Source of the DNA: an uncultured Roseburia sp.
GTDB taxonomy: Bacteria; Bacillota; Clostridia; Lachnospirales; Lachnospiraceae
Direction of reading: 5' to 3'
Assembly (NCBI GenBank): GCA_900548205.1
Contig: URJS01000013.1
Span: 1 to 34,453 of the forward strand
DNA: 34,453 nt
Both the position numbers and the translations under genes were made by a program. This document shows, in pieces, positions 21,751 to 29,932 of the stretch. The notes beneath the pieces are model-generated. The model worked only from the letters and a program-made list of their open reading frames with translations, did no database searches and was not told where the DNA came from. Each line of letters opens with the position of its first letter. Within the stretch, counting starts at the first letter, position 1.

Positions 21751-23556
21751 CTACCTTTCCTTGGACTTCGGATCAACGGCGTCACGAAGACCGTCTCCGA
21801 TACAGTTAATACTGATAACACTGATCGCCAGGATCGCTGCCGGATATACCCAGCGCCACCAGTACTGCTCGATCACCGTCGCGCTTCTCGCGCCGTTTAA
21901 CATATTTCCCCATGTAGCATTCGGCTCCGTTACACCAAATCCGATGAAGGATAAGGAGGACTCCGTCAGCATACAGGTTGCAAAGCTAAGCGTTGCATTT
22001 ACAATGATAACCGTGATCACATTCGGCAGAATGTGACGGAAAATAATTCCTTTCTCTTTTACGCCGAGCGCCTTTGCCGCCGTAACAAATTCCTGCTCAC
22101 GTTCTGCAAGCACGCTGCCTCGCACAAGACGCGCAAGTCCCGTCCACGACAGCAGACCTAAGATAACCATGATCATAATGATCCTCTGCGTCTCGGAAAT
22201 CTTATTTCCGATGATCGCGGACAAAATGATCGCAAACGGAAGGAATGGCATGGAATTGACGATCTCCGTCAGACGCATCAGCAGATTGTCGATCTTTCCG
22301 CCCTTGTAGCCGGAAATACCGCCGATCACAACGCCGATGATCGTCGAAATAATAACAGCGATCGCACCGACTGTCATCGTCATACGTCCGCCCTTTAACA
22401 GACGACGGAAAATATCGCGTCCGAAATCATCGGTACCCATCAGATAACCGTCAAGACCCCAGCTCTCGACATCGCCGCTCTCTGTGATCAGATAATTTCC
22501 ATAATAACCGGAAACAACCTCCTTCACCGCTCCCTTTACTGCAGGAGTCTTTGTCTGACTAAAGGTATCGTCTCCCCATGATACGAGCGAACCATCCTTT
22601 AGCATTGCCACATAGTGAAAACGTCCGCCTGTCACGGAAACAACCTGTCCCTGGATCTCCTCCGGGATATTCTGCGTTCCCTTGATATTATTTCCCCATG
22701 TGTAAAGCTTTCCGTCATCGGTGACAGCCGCCACACTCTCATCTGTTAAGGCAATGTCAACCACATGTCCCTGGATCTCCTCCGGAATTGCAGTATACGC
22801 ATTGTTCTTTCCGGTCAGTGCAACAACCTCTCCGTCCTTTGTCACAACCATGACAATATCCGTATTTGCCTCAAACTGCTCAATATTTCCCTGCACACCC
22901 TCCGGGAAGCGCATATCGATCAAATATGTGTTTCCCCAGTTATAGAGCTCGCCGTCTCCGGTCAGAGCCAGAGAAATCTGATAGCCGGCATAGACCTCTT
23001 TAATGTCTGCGCCCATGCGCAGATCCATAGGGATCGAACCAAGTCCCATACGGTCATTTCCCCATGTCACAAGCTCGCCATCCTCCGTCAGAGCCACGAC
23101 ATGATCCAGACCTGCGGAAATCTGTGAAAGCTTTCCCATATCAGCCGGAAGCTTCTTTAACTTATCGGTCGGGAAGCTTCCCCACTCATAAACATTTCCT
23201 TCTTCATCAATACCAACGGAAAATGTACTTCCGATGCTGATCTGCTTTGCATTCCCCTGCAGCCCCTTTGGAACCTTCAGCATTCCGAAGCCGGGTGCAA
23301 CGTTTGCCTGTGTAACATCCTGATAGTACATATCAATCGGCATAAAAAACGGTATGATAATACAGCATAAGAAGATAAATACAAAGCAAATAGCGCCTGC
23401 CATTGCCACCTTATCCTGTATAAAACTGCGAAATACCATCTGTATCGGTGTTAATACTTCTTCCTGTTCTTCCGTCATCGCTCCGCCGAGGAACATTTTC
23501 TTTGTCGCAGCACCTACGGTAGATTTTCTGCGTTTCTTCATATTCTTCTCTGCCAT
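21751..23556 (-). CDS. oppC: OppC permease with an inserted RCC1-like beta-propeller
   Basis: This 601-residue protein is about twice the usual OppC length. Residues 1-49 are a basic cytosolic tail and 50-72 are TM1. Residues 95-368 are seven RCC1-type repeats. The usual OppC resumes at LMGTDDFGRDIFRR (372-385), then TM2-TM6 with the EAA coupling loop EFVTAAKALGVKEKGIIFRHILPN (489-512). The normal permease parts are intact and in one frame, so this is not a broken gene. By positive-inside reasoning the insert faces the cell exterior, near where the substrate lipoprotein docks. The neighbouring OppC at 30954-32045 has no insert. The permease assignment is firm; the function of the propeller is unknown, perhaps binding peptide, cell wall or the lipoprotein. 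Start: ATG at 23554. Confidence 0.92.
   Translation of the reverse strand: MAEKNMKKRRKSTVGAATKKMFLGGAMTEEQEEVLTPIQMVFRSFIQDKVAMAGAICFVFIFLCCIIIPFFMPIDMYYQDVTQANVAPGFGMLKVPKGLQGNAKQISIGSTFSVGIDEEGNVYEWGSFPTDKLKKLPADMGKLSQISAGLDHVVALTEDGELVTWGNDRMGLGSIPMDLRMGADIKEVYAGYQISLALTGDGELYNWGNTYLIDMRFPEGVQGNIEQFEANTDIVMVVTKDGEVVALTGKNNAYTAIPEEIQGHVVDIALTDESVAAVTDDGKLYTWGNNIKGTQNIPEEIQGQVVSVTGGRFHYVAMLKDGSLVSWGDDTFSQTKTPAVKGAVKEVVSGYYGNYLITESGDVESWGLDGYLMGTDDFGRDIFRRLLKGGRMTMTVGAIAVIISTIIGVVIGGISGYKGGKIDNLLMRLTEIVNSMPFLPFAIILSAIIGNKISETQRIIMIMVILGLLSWTGLARLVRGSVLAEREQEFVTAAKALGVKEKGIIFRHILPNVITVIIVNATLSFATCMLTESSLSFIGFGVTEPNATWGNMLNGARSATVIEQYWWRWVYPAAILAISVISINCIGDGLRDAVDPKSKER
22453..23274 (-). other. 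Seven-repeat RCC1-like propeller domain inside OppC
   Basis: Seven repeats of about 40 residues each end in a strand of the kind DGELVTWGND. They begin near residues 95, 142, 183, 224, 264, 304 and 343. Six keep the W-G pair of RCC1 blades; the fourth has TGK in its place. Seven repeats match the number of blades in a closed RCC1 propeller. A 20-nt identical stretch (22646-22665 and 22766-22785) repeats at exactly 120 nt, one blade, pointing to recent internal duplication. Confidence 0.88.
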
Positions 23557-23564
23557 GGCTCCTC

Positions 23565-24548
23565 CTAGTTCTCTAAACGTACACGCGGATCAACCAGCGT
23601 ATAAGCAATATCCATTAAAACGTTTCCTGCCAAAGACAAAACGACGTAGAACATCTGCATTGCCAATACCACCGAGAAATCACGCTGATTTAATCCTGTG
23701 ATCATCATCTTTCCGAGACCATCCCACAGGAAGATCGATTCGATGACGATAGAACCCCCGAACAATCCGATCAGCCACATTGTGGTAACCGTAACGATCG
23801 GGATCAATGCGTTGCGGAACGCATGCACATAGATAACAACCTTTTCTCTCAAACCCTTTGAGCGCGCTGTTTTTATATAGTCCATGCGGAGTGCCTCGAT
23901 CATGGAAGCCCTGACGTAGCGCGCAATGCTTCCGATCCCTCCGATAGACATGACAAGTACCGGCAAGACCATGTGCTTCGCCGAATCCAAAAACGCTTCC
24001 ATTCCCGTTCCCGTAAATCCGGCAGTTTTCACGCCGCTGATCGGGAAGATCGGAAACCGGATCGCGAATATATAGATCGCAAGCAAGGCAATGACAAAGC
24101 TCGGCACACTATATCCGACAATTGTGACAACCTGTACGATTTTATCAAAGATACCGTTTTTCTTGACCGCCTGCGCGATCCCTAACGGTACTGCAATGAT
24201 AAACACGATAAACATTGAAACTAAATTTAATACCACTGTATTACGCATCGGCACGCCGATGACGTCCTTGACCGGTCTGCGGTATTCCGTTGAATATCCG
24301 AAATCTCCACGCAGCATATTTCCCATCCAGCGGACATACTGTACGGGGACCGGCTTATCCAAGCCCAACGATTCCTTGATCGTATCATACTGCTGCTGCC
24401 ATACCTCCGGCTTGACGTTATCTCCCATCATCATGCGGACCGGATCGCCCGGCAGCGACTTATAAATTGCAAACATTAAAATTGATATGATAAAAAACAC
24501 AAATACAATATAAATTAATCTTTTAACAAGATATCTTCCCTTGCGCAT
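23565..24548 (-). CDS. oppB: Oligopeptide ABC permease OppB (system 1)
   Basis: The 327-residue permease opens with YLVKRLIYIVFVFFIISILMFAIYKSLPGDPVRMMMG, the typical OppB TM1 and first outer loop. The coupling loop is RMDYIKTARSKGLREKVVIYVHAFRNALIPIV and it ends DIAYTLVDPRVRLEN, as OppB proteins do. It forms the membrane dimer with the RCC1-bearing OppC. The ATG at 24546-24548 was chosen, with GGAGG 10 nt upstream; the TTG at 24575 is an unlikely longer start. A terminator-like hairpin lies upstream, between it and oppA. Confidence 0.92.
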   Translation of the reverse strand: MRKGRYLVKRLIYIVFVFFIISILMFAIYKSLPGDPVRMMMGDNVKPEVWQQQYDTIKESLGLDKPVPVQYVRWMGNMLRGDFGYSTEYRRPVKDVIGVPMRNTVVLNLVSMFIVFIIAVPLGIAQAVKKNGIFDKIVQVVTIVGYSVPSFVIALLAIYIFAIRFPIFPISGVKTAGFTGTGMEAFLDSAKHMVLPVLVMSIGGIGSIARYVRASMIEALRMDYIKTARSKGLREKVVIYVHAFRNALIPIVTVTTMWLIGLFGGSIVIESIFLWDGLGKMMITGLNQRDFSVVLAMQMFYVVLSLAGNVLMDIAYTLVDPRVRLEN

Positions 24549-24649
24549 TTCCAAAGGCCCTCCTAATCCAGCCAATCAGGCACTCGTTCTCCGTTTCCTG
24601 CGGCTGTTTGTGCCCACAGAAACATTCTTCAATTCATCCCTTATGCATT

Positions 24650-24681
24650 AAAATTTCTGCCCGGAATACTCCGGGCAGAAA
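24650..24681 (-). terminator. Intercistronic hairpin between oppA and oppB
   Basis: TTTCTGCCCGGA and its perfect complement form a 12-bp stem with a 4-nt loop, followed on the minus strand by a short U run (TTTT then AATG). It lies in the 178-nt gap after oppA. Such elements commonly let the binding protein be made in excess over the permeases by partial termination or 3'-end protection. Confidence 0.75.
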
Positions 24682-24726
24682 CTTACCCCTTTATTTACAG
24701 GTGTGATAGAATCGCTTCTATAATGA

Positions 24727-26637
24727 TTACTCTGTTACCCATGCCTCAACTAAAGCAGATGTCCAATCCCAGATAGAAGTTGCCTCCCAGCCCTGAAGCT
24801 TTGGAGCATAGAAATCATGGTACTCGTCAGAATACAGAGGGATATTCGGCATCTTCTGATTCCATACCTTCTGGTAATTCTGCCATGCAGTCAGCCATGC
24901 TTCCTTGTCATCGCCCGGAATGCTCTTTAATGTAAGCGCTGCATCTGCAAGCTCCTGATCCTGGATCCAGTTCTGGTTCAGACTTCCCAGATACTGCTCA
25001 TCCATGGAGTAGTAGTACCACGGAGAATGCTGTAAGGAGAATCCCGTTGCCAGATTGTACATATTGTAGACTGTCTCGCTCGCATGATCGATTGCATTCA
25101 TCAACGTCGGGAAGTCGGTTGTGGTAGCCTGAAGCTCCATACCGGCCTCTGCCATTGCCTCCGGCAGCATTGTGCTGAGCAGCTCGGATACCGGATTCTT
25201 CTCTGTATTGCACCACTGGATCACAAGCGGCTTTAATTCGCCGTCCACCTTCTTATAACGTGTACCGTCGCCGTCCTTGTACTCGCCGCCGCTGGAATTT
25301 AATGTCCAGCCATCCTCTGCAAGAAGCTGCTTTGCCGTCTCAATGTTCTTCTCATAAGTATTTAAGTTCTGGTCGATCCAGTCCTTTGACTCCTGATACT
25401 CCCACTGGGAAAGTCCGTACTCTCCATGTACGATCGTTGCATAGCCGCCGCTGTACTGTCTTGCAAACTCATTGCGGTCTAAGCAGTATGCGATCGCCTG
25501 ACGTACCTTCTCGGAGTCTGTCGGGAACTGTGAGCAGTCAAACTGGATCTTTCCATATCCGTAGCGGAAGAATGTATTTTTCTCTGCTGTTCCTGCATCT
25601 ACCAGATCAAGTCCTGCCTCGATCTCCGTTCCGCCGGAAACCTCAAACAATAAATCTACCGTACCTGCCTGAAGCTCGTTGATACGTGTATCAGCTGTAA
25701 CTGTCTTAATGATAACCTTCTGGATAGACGGCTTAATACCGTTGATATTACCTGCATAGTTCTCATTTACTACAAAAGTACCCTGACGGCTGGATGCATC
25801 ATAGCTCTCCAGCTTGTATGGTCCACAGGTAACCTGTGGGTTATAGCGGTAACCAGTATCTGTATTGTTGATCGTCTCCAAAAGCAGGTCTGTCGTAAAT
25901 TCACCAGTGATGCTTGCACCTTCCTCAGAATCCACAACATCACAGCCCGGAGCGATGACTGCAAGCGGTCTCGGAGTGATACTTGCATACGCAAGATCAT
26001 AGTGGTACGGAAGCTCATCTGCCGCAACCGTAATGGAATAAGTAAGATCATCAACCAAATGTAAGCCTTTTAAATTCTTGGTCGCACCGCTGTTAAATTC
26101 ATCCCAGCCGTCGATAAACGTATAATTTGTAGCCGCATAGTTGTCAACGCCCATCATCTCCGGCGAAGACTCTAATAATGCAGCAAACACATAGTCCTTT
26201 GCAGTTACCGGCGTTCCGTCAGACCACAACAGACCTTCCTTTAGCTTCACGGTATGGGTCTTGGTACCGTCCTCATTCTCGACACTCTGCAGATCTGCAA
26301 CGACTGTCGGATCCGCCATCCATTCGCCATCCTTATTCGTGCCGACCGTGCCATAGCCATGAAGTAATCCCGTTACCTTATAGTTGGTTCCACTGTTGTT
26401 GAATATCGGATCATAAAAATCCTGCTCAAGATCTGTAGTTGTACCAATCACCAACTGTCCCATCGGGGCTTCCGGTCTCTCAGAGACAACCGTTTCCTTA
26501 TCTGCCGATTCGGTAGACTCTACGGAATTTGCATCATCTGCATTGTTTGTCACTGCGCCGTCGCCGCTGCTGCCGCAGGCTGTCAATGACACCGTCATCG
26601 CTGCTGTAAGTAATACAGACAACAATTTCTTTTTCAT
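24727..26637 (-). CDS. oppA: Oligopeptide-binding lipoprotein OppA (system 1)
   Basis: The 636-residue protein starts with a lipoprotein signal peptide and lipobox LTAC (Cys21), then a Ser/Asp/Ala-rich linker. The mature part follows the SBP_bac_5 plan: VKLKEGLLWSDGTPVTAKDYVFAALLESSPE, CGPYKLESYDASSRQGTFVVNENY, and RQAIAYCLDRNEFARQYSGG. It captures peptides and hands them to OppBC. It is larger than the family's usual 530-560 residues and longer than the second OppA here. The gene is first in its operon, behind a long leader and strong promoter; AGGAGG precedes the ATG. Confidence 0.92.
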   Translation of the reverse strand: MKKKLLSVLLTAAMTVSLTACGSSGDGAVTNNADDANSVESTESADKETVVSERPEAPMGQLVIGTTTDLEQDFYDPIFNNSGTNYKVTGLLHGYGTVGTNKDGEWMADPTVVADLQSVENEDGTKTHTVKLKEGLLWSDGTPVTAKDYVFAALLESSPEMMGVDNYAATNYTFIDGWDEFNSGATKNLKGLHLVDDLTYSITVAADELPYHYDLAYASITPRPLAVIAPGCDVVDSEEGASITGEFTTDLLLETINNTDTGYRYNPQVTCGPYKLESYDASSRQGTFVVNENYAGNINGIKPSIQKVIIKTVTADTRINELQAGTVDLLFEVSGGTEIEAGLDLVDAGTAEKNTFFRYGYGKIQFDCSQFPTDSEKVRQAIAYCLDRNEFARQYSGGYATIVHGEYGLSQWEYQESKDWIDQNLNTYEKNIETAKQLLAEDGWTLNSSGGEYKDGDGTRYKKVDGELKPLVIQWCNTEKNPVSELLSTMLPEAMAEAGMELQATTTDFPTLMNAIDHASETVYNMYNLATGFSLQHSPWYYYSMDEQYLGSLNQNWIQDQELADAALTLKSIPGDDKEAWLTAWQNYQKVWNQKMPNIPLYSDEYHDFYAPKLQGWEATSIWDWTSALVEAWVTE

Positions 26638-26669
26638 AAATAATTCCTCCTTTTTAAAATATTTATATA

Positions 26670-26706
26670 AACGCAGCCCTTAGGGTTCTCCCGAAAGCTC
26701 TGCGTT
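26670..26706 (-). promoter_or_regulatory. Leader hairpin before oppA
   Basis: On the minus strand AACGCAG and CTGCGTT (7 bp) enclose an inner GGG/CCC stem. An AU-rich run (TTTATATAAATATTTT) follows before the ribosome site. It might act as an attenuator or as a 5' stabilising stem; no known riboswitch is recognised. Confidence 0.45.
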
Positions 26707-26915
26707 CATATCTCATTCTGCCTGTTCTTTTGTATTTCACCACATTATCACATTAAACTGCCGCTTTGCAAAAAAGCGTGCTGCTTTGCAAACGTGCTTT
26801 TCATCATGGCTCATAGCGATAAAATTTTGTATGGATCAAAACTTTTACTTCTAAAACTCCCTCACTATGCTCTGACAAAAACACTTGTATGTTGCAGGCG
26901 CACAACATGTTTTTT

Positions 26916-26943
26916 ATTATACATGGAACCCGAAATTTGTCAA
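26916..26943 (-). promoter_or_regulatory. Strong sigma-A promoter of the first opp operon
   Basis: Perfect TTGACA (26938-26943) and perfect TATAAT (26916-26921) on the minus strand are 16 nt apart. The flanks TTGACAAAT and TATAATAAAAAACAT closely match the promoter of the second opp operon at 33090-33117. Confidence 0.8.
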
Positions 26944-26997
26944 TAGTTTTCACGCCGGCTGATCTTGCATCCCCGCATTTTTTATTTTTTGACGAAC

Positions 26998-27038
26998 AAA
27001 AATCCCCGGAATCCATGTCACCATAAATTCCGGGGATT
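26998..27038 (-). terminator. Terminator of the second opp operon
   Basis: AATCCCCGGAAT (27001-27012) and ATTCCGGGGATT (27027-27038) form a perfect 12-bp stem with a 14-nt loop. It is followed on the minus strand by a T-tract and lies 32 nt after the second oppA. Confidence 0.88.
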
Positions 27039-27069
27039 TATCACCACCACATCTTACTGATCCAAAATC

Positions 27070-28824
27070 TTATGCGGTCTTAGTTGCATACATGAAGTAT
27101 TTCATACCATATATGGTAGCATATGCACCGGTTACATTTGACTTCTGCATGTAAATATCGTTGTAGAAGTAAAGCGGAACAACCGCTCCGGTATCCATCA
27201 GCATATCCTCTGCCTCGTGCATCAGATCAACACGTGCCGCAAAGTCAGTGCTTGTGCGGATCTCATCGATCAAAGCATCGTACTCCGCCCAGTTCTGCGG
27301 AGCTGCTGTGCTCGGATTCTTACCTAACTGCATGTCGTTGTTGCCGGAATCGGAAGTGAAGATCTCAAGCATGTTGATCGGATCATTGTAATCTGCAAGC
27401 CATCCCTCACGGGCTACACCGAAGTTACCGTTCTTTCTGTCATCAAGGAATACATTCCAGTCCTCGGTTTTAATGGATACTTCAATACCAAGTACTGACA
27501 TATCTGCCTGAATGGACTCTGCGATCTGCTGATGTGCAGTTCCCTCGTTGATCACATATTCAAATCCTAATGCCGGCTCGATTGCGTAAGAACCGTCGCC
27601 GTTGTCTGTAAAGCTGTATCCGACCTCCTCTAATAATGCTTTTGCATCCTCGACCATTGCTGCGCCTGTAGCTGCTGCATCGTAATAAGAAGTATCGCCC
27701 TTGAACTCGCCGCCGTTACCGTCTGCCATACCTGCCGGTACGAAAGTATCTGCCAGCTGCTGTCCGGTCTGTGCGATATTGTCAACGATGTACTGACGGT
27801 CGATCAGTAAGCTCATTGCACGACGCATCTTAGAAGCTTCTTCCGGTGTCTTGCCATCGAACATCTTGTCATTTACGTTGAATCCGATGTAATAAGTTCC
27901 AAGATTATCTACAATATAGAATTCCGGGTTCTCCAGTAAGGATGCGATCTCATCATTCGGTACTGTATCAATGAAATCAAGGTCGCCGTTGTTGTATGCT
28001 GCATAGATCGCAGTATCATCTGCACTTAACATGAACTCAAGGCTGTCCATGGTCACGTTTGCCGCATCATAGAAGTTCTCGTTCTTTACATAAACCATGC
28101 TCTCATCATGTGTCCATGACTCTAAGGTGTAAGCCCCGTTACATACAAAGCCCGCCTCCTGCGCCCATGCACCCGGGTTTGTTCCGTCCGGATCTGCCGC
28201 TTCCACGCTTGCCTGATGTACCGGCATGAATGTCGGGAATGCAGTCAGATCAAGGAAGTAAGGACACGGATTGGTCAGTGTCACGGTTAAGGTCAGATCG
28301 TCCGTTGCCTCTACCATCATCTTGCCGTCTGCATCCCTTGCGATAATATCGAACAGATAAGAGTAATCTGCTGTGGTCGCCGGATCTGCCCCACGGTTCC
28401 AGCTATATACAAAGTCATTTGCTGTCAAAGGATCGCCGTTGCTCCACTTGGACTCGATCATCTTGAAGGTATATACCATACCGTCCTCCGATACAGTTGC
28501 CTCGCCCAGCGCCGGGATCAGGTTTTCATCCTTGTCATAGGTGTAAAGACCAACGAAAGAGTTTACCGCCAGACATCCGCCGTCTACGGAGCTGTTTAAT
28601 GCCGGATCAAGGTAATCCGGCTCACTTGCCAGGTTAATCTTCATCACACCGGTGTCTGTGTTGGTTGTGGATGCTGCCGCAGCCCCTGCTTCTTTTGTGT
28701 CTGCTGCTCCTGCTTCTGTGCCTGCCGGTGCTGCTGCATTGCCGGCGGTTTCTGTGTTTCCGCCGCATGCTGCAAGGCCAAGGGTCATAGAAGTAACCAG
28801 TAAGGATGCTACTAATTTTTTCAT
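27070..28824 (-). CDS. oppA: Oligopeptide-binding lipoprotein OppA (system 2)
   Basis: The 584-residue protein has a signal peptide with lipobox LAAC (Cys20) and an Ala/Gly/Thr-rich linker. The SBP_bac_5 body includes YTFKMIESKWSNGDPLTANDFVYSWNRGADP, VCNGAYTLESWTHDESMVYVKNENFYD and MRRAMSLLIDRQYIVDN. The WSNGDPLTANDFVYSW segment is the usual OppA signature. It captures peptides for the second importer. AGGAGG precedes the ATG. It is the last gene of its operon, the reverse of system 1 where oppA comes first, and the two OppA proteins are clearly diverged. Confidence 0.92.
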   Translation of the reverse strand: MKKLVASLLVTSMTLGLAACGGNTETAGNAAAPAGTEAGAADTKEAGAAAASTTNTDTGVMKINLASEPDYLDPALNSSVDGGCLAVNSFVGLYTYDKDENLIPALGEATVSEDGMVYTFKMIESKWSNGDPLTANDFVYSWNRGADPATTADYSYLFDIIARDADGKMMVEATDDLTLTVTLTNPCPYFLDLTAFPTFMPVHQASVEAADPDGTNPGAWAQEAGFVCNGAYTLESWTHDESMVYVKNENFYDAANVTMDSLEFMLSADDTAIYAAYNNGDLDFIDTVPNDEIASLLENPEFYIVDNLGTYYIGFNVNDKMFDGKTPEEASKMRRAMSLLIDRQYIVDNIAQTGQQLADTFVPAGMADGNGGEFKGDTSYYDAAATGAAMVEDAKALLEEVGYSFTDNGDGSYAIEPALGFEYVINEGTAHQQIAESIQADMSVLGIEVSIKTEDWNVFLDDRKNGNFGVAREGWLADYNDPINMLEIFTSDSGNNDMQLGKNPSTAAPQNWAEYDALIDEIRTSTDFAARVDLMHEAEDMLMDTGAVVPLYFYNDIYMQKSNVTGAYATIYGMKYFMYATKTA

Positions 28825-28891
28825 AATATTCTCCTCCTATTGAAAATTGTATATGTTTCACGCACCTCCTGTGGCGCGATCGAAACCCATG

Positions 28892-29932
28892 TTATTTGTT
28901 CCAGCAGGCCACAAGGTGACCGGCTCCTCTGTCCCGAAGCGGCGGCATTTCTGCTGCGCACTGTTCCGTCGCATACTTACATCTTGTACGGAACGGACAT
29001 CCGCTCGGCATTTTCAGCGGGGATGGAACATCACCCTCTAACACGATGCGCTTACTTTTTTTCGCCGTCTCCGGATCCGGAATCGGAACTGCCGATAAAA
29101 GGCTTAAAGTGTAAGGGTGTATCGGATTGCTGTTGAGTTCATCTGATTCCGCAATCTCCATCATCTTGCCAAGGTACATAACCGCGATACGGTCTGAAAT
29201 ATGATGTACCACCAGAAGGTCATGTGCGATGAACAGATAAGCGACTCCAAGCTTATCCTGAAGTTCCTCGAACATGTTGACTACCTGTGCCTGAATGGAC
29301 ACGTCCAATGCCGATACCGGCTCATCACAGACGATAAACTTCGGATTTACCGCAAGCGCCCGCGCGATACCGATTCTCTGTCTCTGTCCGCCGGAAAACT
29401 CATGTGCATAGCGCATTGCGTGCTCTGCGTTTAATCCTACCAGCTCCATCAGCTTCAGAATCTTCTCACGGCGCTCTTTTTTGTCTGCATATAATTTATG
29501 TACATCCAGCGGCTCTCCGATAATATCCTCTACCGTCATACGCGGGTTTAAGGATGAGTAAGGATCTTGGAATACCATCTGCATCTGTCTGCGGTACGGA
29601 AGCATATCCACATCCACTTTATCTTTTTTTACCGGCTTACCGTCCGCTCCGACAATCACTTTTCCAGCTTCATCATACTTCTCCCCGCTGTCAAAAAGCA
29701 CATTGCCGTCAAATACGATGCGTCCTGCCGTCGGCTGATAAAGACGGAGCAGCGTACGTCCAACTGTCGTCTTTCCACATCCCGACTCGCCTACAAGTCC
29801 AAGTGTCTCCCCCGGCTTAATGGCAAATGATATATCATCTACCGCCTTAAGCTGCGTTGTCTTAAAGCCGTTTCGCACAGGGAAATATTGTTTTAAATGA
29901 CTTACCTCAAGAAGGTTTTTCTCTCCACTCAT
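28892..29932 (-). CDS. oppF: Oligopeptide ABC importer ATPase OppF (system 2)
   Basis: The 346-residue ATPase shows Walker A GESGCGKTT, Q-loop MVFQDPYSSLNPRMT, signature FSGGQRQRIGIARAL, Walker B FIVCDEPVSALDVS and H-loop FIAHDLLVV, followed by the oligopeptide C-terminal domain (PSGCPFRTRCKYATEQCAAE). Between Walker A and the Q-loop there is an extra stretch of about 25 residues (GEKYDEAGKVIVGADGKPVKKDKVD) absent from the first OppF. The ATG directly abuts the oppD stop (TAGATG), so translation is coupled. Confidence 0.92.
   Translation of the reverse strand: MSGEKNLLEVSHLKQYFPVRNGFKTTQLKAVDDISFAIKPGETLGLVGESGCGKTTVGRTLLRLYQPTAGRIVFDGNVLFDSGEKYDEAGKVIVGADGKPVKKDKVDVDMLPYRRQMQMVFQDPYSSLNPRMTVEDIIGEPLDVHKLYADKKERREKILKLMELVGLNAEHAMRYAHEFSGGQRQRIGIARALAVNPKFIVCDEPVSALDVSIQAQVVNMFEELQDKLGVAYLFIAHDLLVVHHISDRIAVMYLGKMMEIAESDELNSNPIHPYTLSLLSAVPIPDPETAKKSKRIVLEGDVPSPLKMPSGCPFRTRCKYATEQCAAEMPPLRDRGAGHLVACWNK

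Larger units (their letters stand above)
26638..27069. other. 432-nt region: long opp1 leader, promoter and opp2 terminator
   Basis: No gene is supported. It contains the oppA ribosome site, a hairpin (26670-26706), two near-identical GCTTTGCAAA-containing segments (26763-26796), the promoter (26916-26943) and the terminator of the other opp operon (26998-27038). The transcript would have about 270 nt of leader. A 70-residue frame here overlaps the promoter and was not accepted. Confidence 0.65.

Noticed and set aside
21751..23556. Two separate genes or a frameshift in OppC
   Set aside because: The frame is continuous with no internal stop. The permease halves are complementary (TM1 before, GTDDFGRD and EAA loop after), and the insert starts and ends at the normal loop boundaries.
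26638..26921. Known riboswitch or T-box before oppA
   Set aside because: I looked for a conserved T-box (TGGNACCGCG) and common riboswitch cores and found none; only simple hairpins and repeats are visible.
26804..27016. 70-residue minus-strand frame in the opp1 leader
   Set aside because: It overlaps the near-perfect promoter at 26916-26943 and the opp2 terminator, has no ribosome site and no recognisable sequence.
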